A program made the position numbers and the translations under genes. A stretch of DNA of 64,000 bases from Portulaca oleracea (Eukaryota; Streptophyta; Magnoliopsida; Caryophyllales; Portulacaceae), in NCBI GenBank assembly GCA_029582165.1, contig CM055886.1, positions 23,994,669 to 24,058,668 of the forward strand, in the 5' to 3' direction. This document shows, piece by piece, positions 63,812 through 64,000 of this stretch. The notes beneath the pieces are model-generated. The model did not search any database and had not been told where the DNA came from. It was given only the letters and a program-made list of their open reading frames with translations. Positions within the stretch are counted from its first letter, which is position 1. Each line of letters begins with the position of its first letter.

Positions 63812-64000
63812 ATGATGGATGTCAACATGGAAGCAAAGATAGCTGAACTTGAGGCTATGTTAAACATGCTCGCTAGGGAAAGTGAAGAGAAAGACAAGAA
63901 GATGAGCGAACAAAGTGAACAGATCGCAAAATTGACGAAGAAGATAGAGAAACACCCGCATCAAGACTCCGATGAAGATTTTGACAAAGAGTCTGCCAAA
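63812..64000 (+). CDS. Tat-element gag, N-terminal part, runs off the window
   Basis: 63 codons, open to the window end. MMDVNMEAKIAELEAMLNML is a coiled-coil-type start followed by a Lys/Glu-rich stretch (KKMSEQSEQIAKLTKKIEKH) and an acidic segment. It aligns with 33652-33870 of the nested copy, where stops interrupt, but here the frame is intact. It lies 57 bp after the primer site. The N-terminal block present in the nested copy is absent. Gag forms the particle that packages the element RNA. Confidence 0.7.
   Translation, partial: MMDVNMEAKIAELEAMLNMLARESEEKDKKMSEQSEQIAKLTKKIEKHPHQDSDEDFDKESAK

Overview
The window is nuclear DNA of a flowering plant, most likely a eudicot. Three host genes with GT-AG introns or plastid-type leaders are embedded in AT-rich intergenic DNA full of plant transposon families (Tat-type Ty3/gypsy, L1-type LINEs with a C-terminal RNase H, CACTA, MULE, hAT, Stowaway and Tourist MITEs, Helitron ends). 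The species cannot be named from the sequence.

Gene-bearing half (1-29 kb). A single-exon gene at 1116-1967 (+) encodes a LON N-terminal (substrate-binding) domain protein with a probable plastid transit peptide. A five-exon gene at 11392-6361 (-) encodes a 438-residue papain-type cysteine protease with a granulin domain, matching the XBCP3/RD21 type in length and architecture. A twelve-exon gene at 21349-28975 (+) encodes a 526-residue ROK1/DDX52/RH57-type DEAD-box RNA helicase of 18S rRNA processing; all splice phases close. Between and inside these genes lie small elements with clear target-site duplications (TSDs), a Helitron-rich AT-rich block (about 11.5-17.3 kb) and a 5'-truncated LINE with a perfect 17-bp TSD.

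Transposon-nest half (29-64 kb). A degenerate L1-type LINE (from about 29.4 kb) is split by a 25.6-kb insertion at 31957-57592. Its ORF resumes in frame at 57593 across a 5-bp TSD (ATGGT/ATGGC). The insertion is a Tat-type LTR retrotransposon: LTRs at 31957-32635 and 56902-57592, decayed gag, protease and RT, a cut-off RNase H, an antisense plant-mobile-domain ORF and an 85-bp tandem-repeat block. Inside it sits a CACTA transposon (ending at 55468). Inside that are a foldback MULE carrying a gene-like fragment (43562-44833), a reverse-oriented solo LTR (45042-47720) with its own MITE, and a truncated LINE. The gag region also carries a 467-bp hAT MITE. At least four layers of insertion can be read from TSDs alone.

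The right end holds another LINE fragment, a small hAT MITE, a degenerate 30-bp tandem array, and an unidentified minus-strand ORF followed by a promoter/poly(A) arrangement that suggests, without proving, an endogenous pararetrovirus remnant. That ORF is cut by a second copy of the same Tat family, whose 932-bp LTR and gag start run off the window. The genes do not form an operon or pathway; they are independent neighbours. No CRISPR, rRNA or tRNA was recognised.
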